Shown one piece after another: positions 13,826-13,971 of a stretch of DNA of 13,971 nt. Source of the stretch: Pseudomonadota bacterium (lineage in GTDB: Bacteria > Pseudomonadota > Alphaproteobacteria > Sphingomonadales > Sphingomonadaceae); NCBI GenBank assembly GCA_023422695.1, contig JAFAGN010000024.1, positions 1 through 13,971 on the forward strand. Reading direction: 5' to 3'. The position numbers and the translations under genes were made by a program. The notes below the pieces were generated by a model. That model ran no database searches. It had not been told where the DNA came from and saw nothing but the letters and a program-made list of their open reading frames with translations. How positions within the stretch are numbered: the stretch's first letter is position 1; each line of letters begins with the position of its first letter.

Positions 13826-13908
13826 ATCGTTCTCCGATAGGTTGGTTATCGAAGAACGATATATTGCGATTCGCGCTTATCGTCAATCGATAATATCGAA
13901 GAACGATA
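13825..13908. promoter_or_regulatory. four-copy operator array, TATCG-N5-CGATA
   Basis: Perfect inverted repeats TATCG-N5-CGATA occur four times in 84 bp: 13825-13839, 13847-13861, 13878-13892 and 13894-13908. The second and fourth are identical (core AAGAA). The first has core TTCTC, which reads GAGAA on the other strand. Centre spacings are 22, 31 and 16 bp. Copy three overlaps the -35 box, copy two the -10 box, and copy one covers the ribosome binding site of the DUF2975 gene. Four identical 5-bp half-site pairs cannot be chance. The adjacent HTH protein is the natural candidate ligand. Confidence 0.85.
13858..13886 (-). promoter_or_regulatory. sigma-70-like promoter of the DUF2975-regulator unit
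   Basis: Read on the minus strand, TTGACG (13886-13881) and TATATC (13863-13858) are separated by exactly 17 bp, good matches to both consensus boxes. Transcription should begin near 13851, giving a leader of about 25 nt. Operator copies overlap both boxes, so binding would block RNA polymerase. Confidence 0.75.
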
Positions 13909-13942
13909 ATATGGCGTGCGACGCCTTTCGAATATGCCTGTT

Positions 13943-13960
13943 CCCCGGCGCACGCCGGGG
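13943..13960. repeat. short GC-rich hairpin at the right edge
   Basis: CCCCGGCG and CGCCGGGG are perfect inverted arms around CA. It resembles the CCCCGC-GCAG-GCGGGG hairpin at 2443-2458, and both look like a short dispersed hairpin common between genes in this group. The bases from 13909 to the end hold no supported gene. Confidence 0.5.
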
Positions 13961-13971
13961 GCCAGGGCGTG

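Noticed and set aside
13825..13908. CRISPR-like array of short repeats
   Set aside because: The repeated units are 15-bp palindromes with unequal short spacing overlapping a promoter, which fits operators, not CRISPR repeats and spacers.
13911..13971. Open frame from the ATG at 13911 to the window end, possibly a divergent gene
   Set aside because: Only 20 codons are visible, it includes a dispersed GC hairpin and there is no ribosome binding site.

Overview
The window looks like chromosomal DNA of a GC-rich alphaproteobacterium, most likely a sphingomonad (Sphingopyxis/Sphingomonas-like). That is an inference from the protein sequences, the GC-rich codon use and the dispersed REP-like repeats built on CTGAGC(T/C)TGTCGAAG, which I associate with that group. 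No plasmid, phage, transposase, tRNA, rRNA or CRISPR signal was found.

Positions 1-1504 hold the edge of a repeat, an operator-like inverted repeat and an MFS (GPH-type) transporter. Positions 1663-4880 carry the secretion/transcription/translation block secE, nusG, rplK, rplA. An acyl-CoA thioesterase II gene (tesB) sits between nusG and rplK, with REP sequences on both sides. rplA ends in a strong intrinsic terminator rather than leading into rplJ-rplL-rpoBC. Positions 4973-5130 form a large palindromic repeat.

On the minus strand, 6959 down to 5166 encodes a small zincin-type metallopeptidase, ccmA and ccmB (haem exporter for cytochrome c maturation). The peptidase and ccmA overlap by GTGA, and a complete hairpin REP element fills the ccmA-ccmB gap. 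On the plus strand, 7011-9480 encodes a pterin-4a-carbinolamine dehydratase, a DUF1275 (YoaK-like) membrane protein and an APC amino-acid permease. The permease has a 16-bp perfect palindrome just ahead of its ribosome binding site.

The minus-strand block from 12471 down to 9490 is the least familiar part: three tightly packed genes that I cannot assign to a named system. They encode a secreted protein of about 232 aa, a two-helix membrane protein with a large periplasmic domain and a basic proline-rich tail, and an exported V8/trypsin-like serine protease with an intact-looking triad. Gene order and spacing suggest one translationally coupled envelope module.

Upstream of it, also on the minus strand, lie a zinc-ribbon (zf-TFIIB) protein and a DUF2975 membrane protein paired with a small Cro/CI-type regulator. 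That pair is preceded by a good sigma-70-like promoter overlaid by four copies of TATCG-N5-CGATA and closes with a clear intrinsic terminator. The four-site operator array and the three-gene protease module are the observations most worth following.
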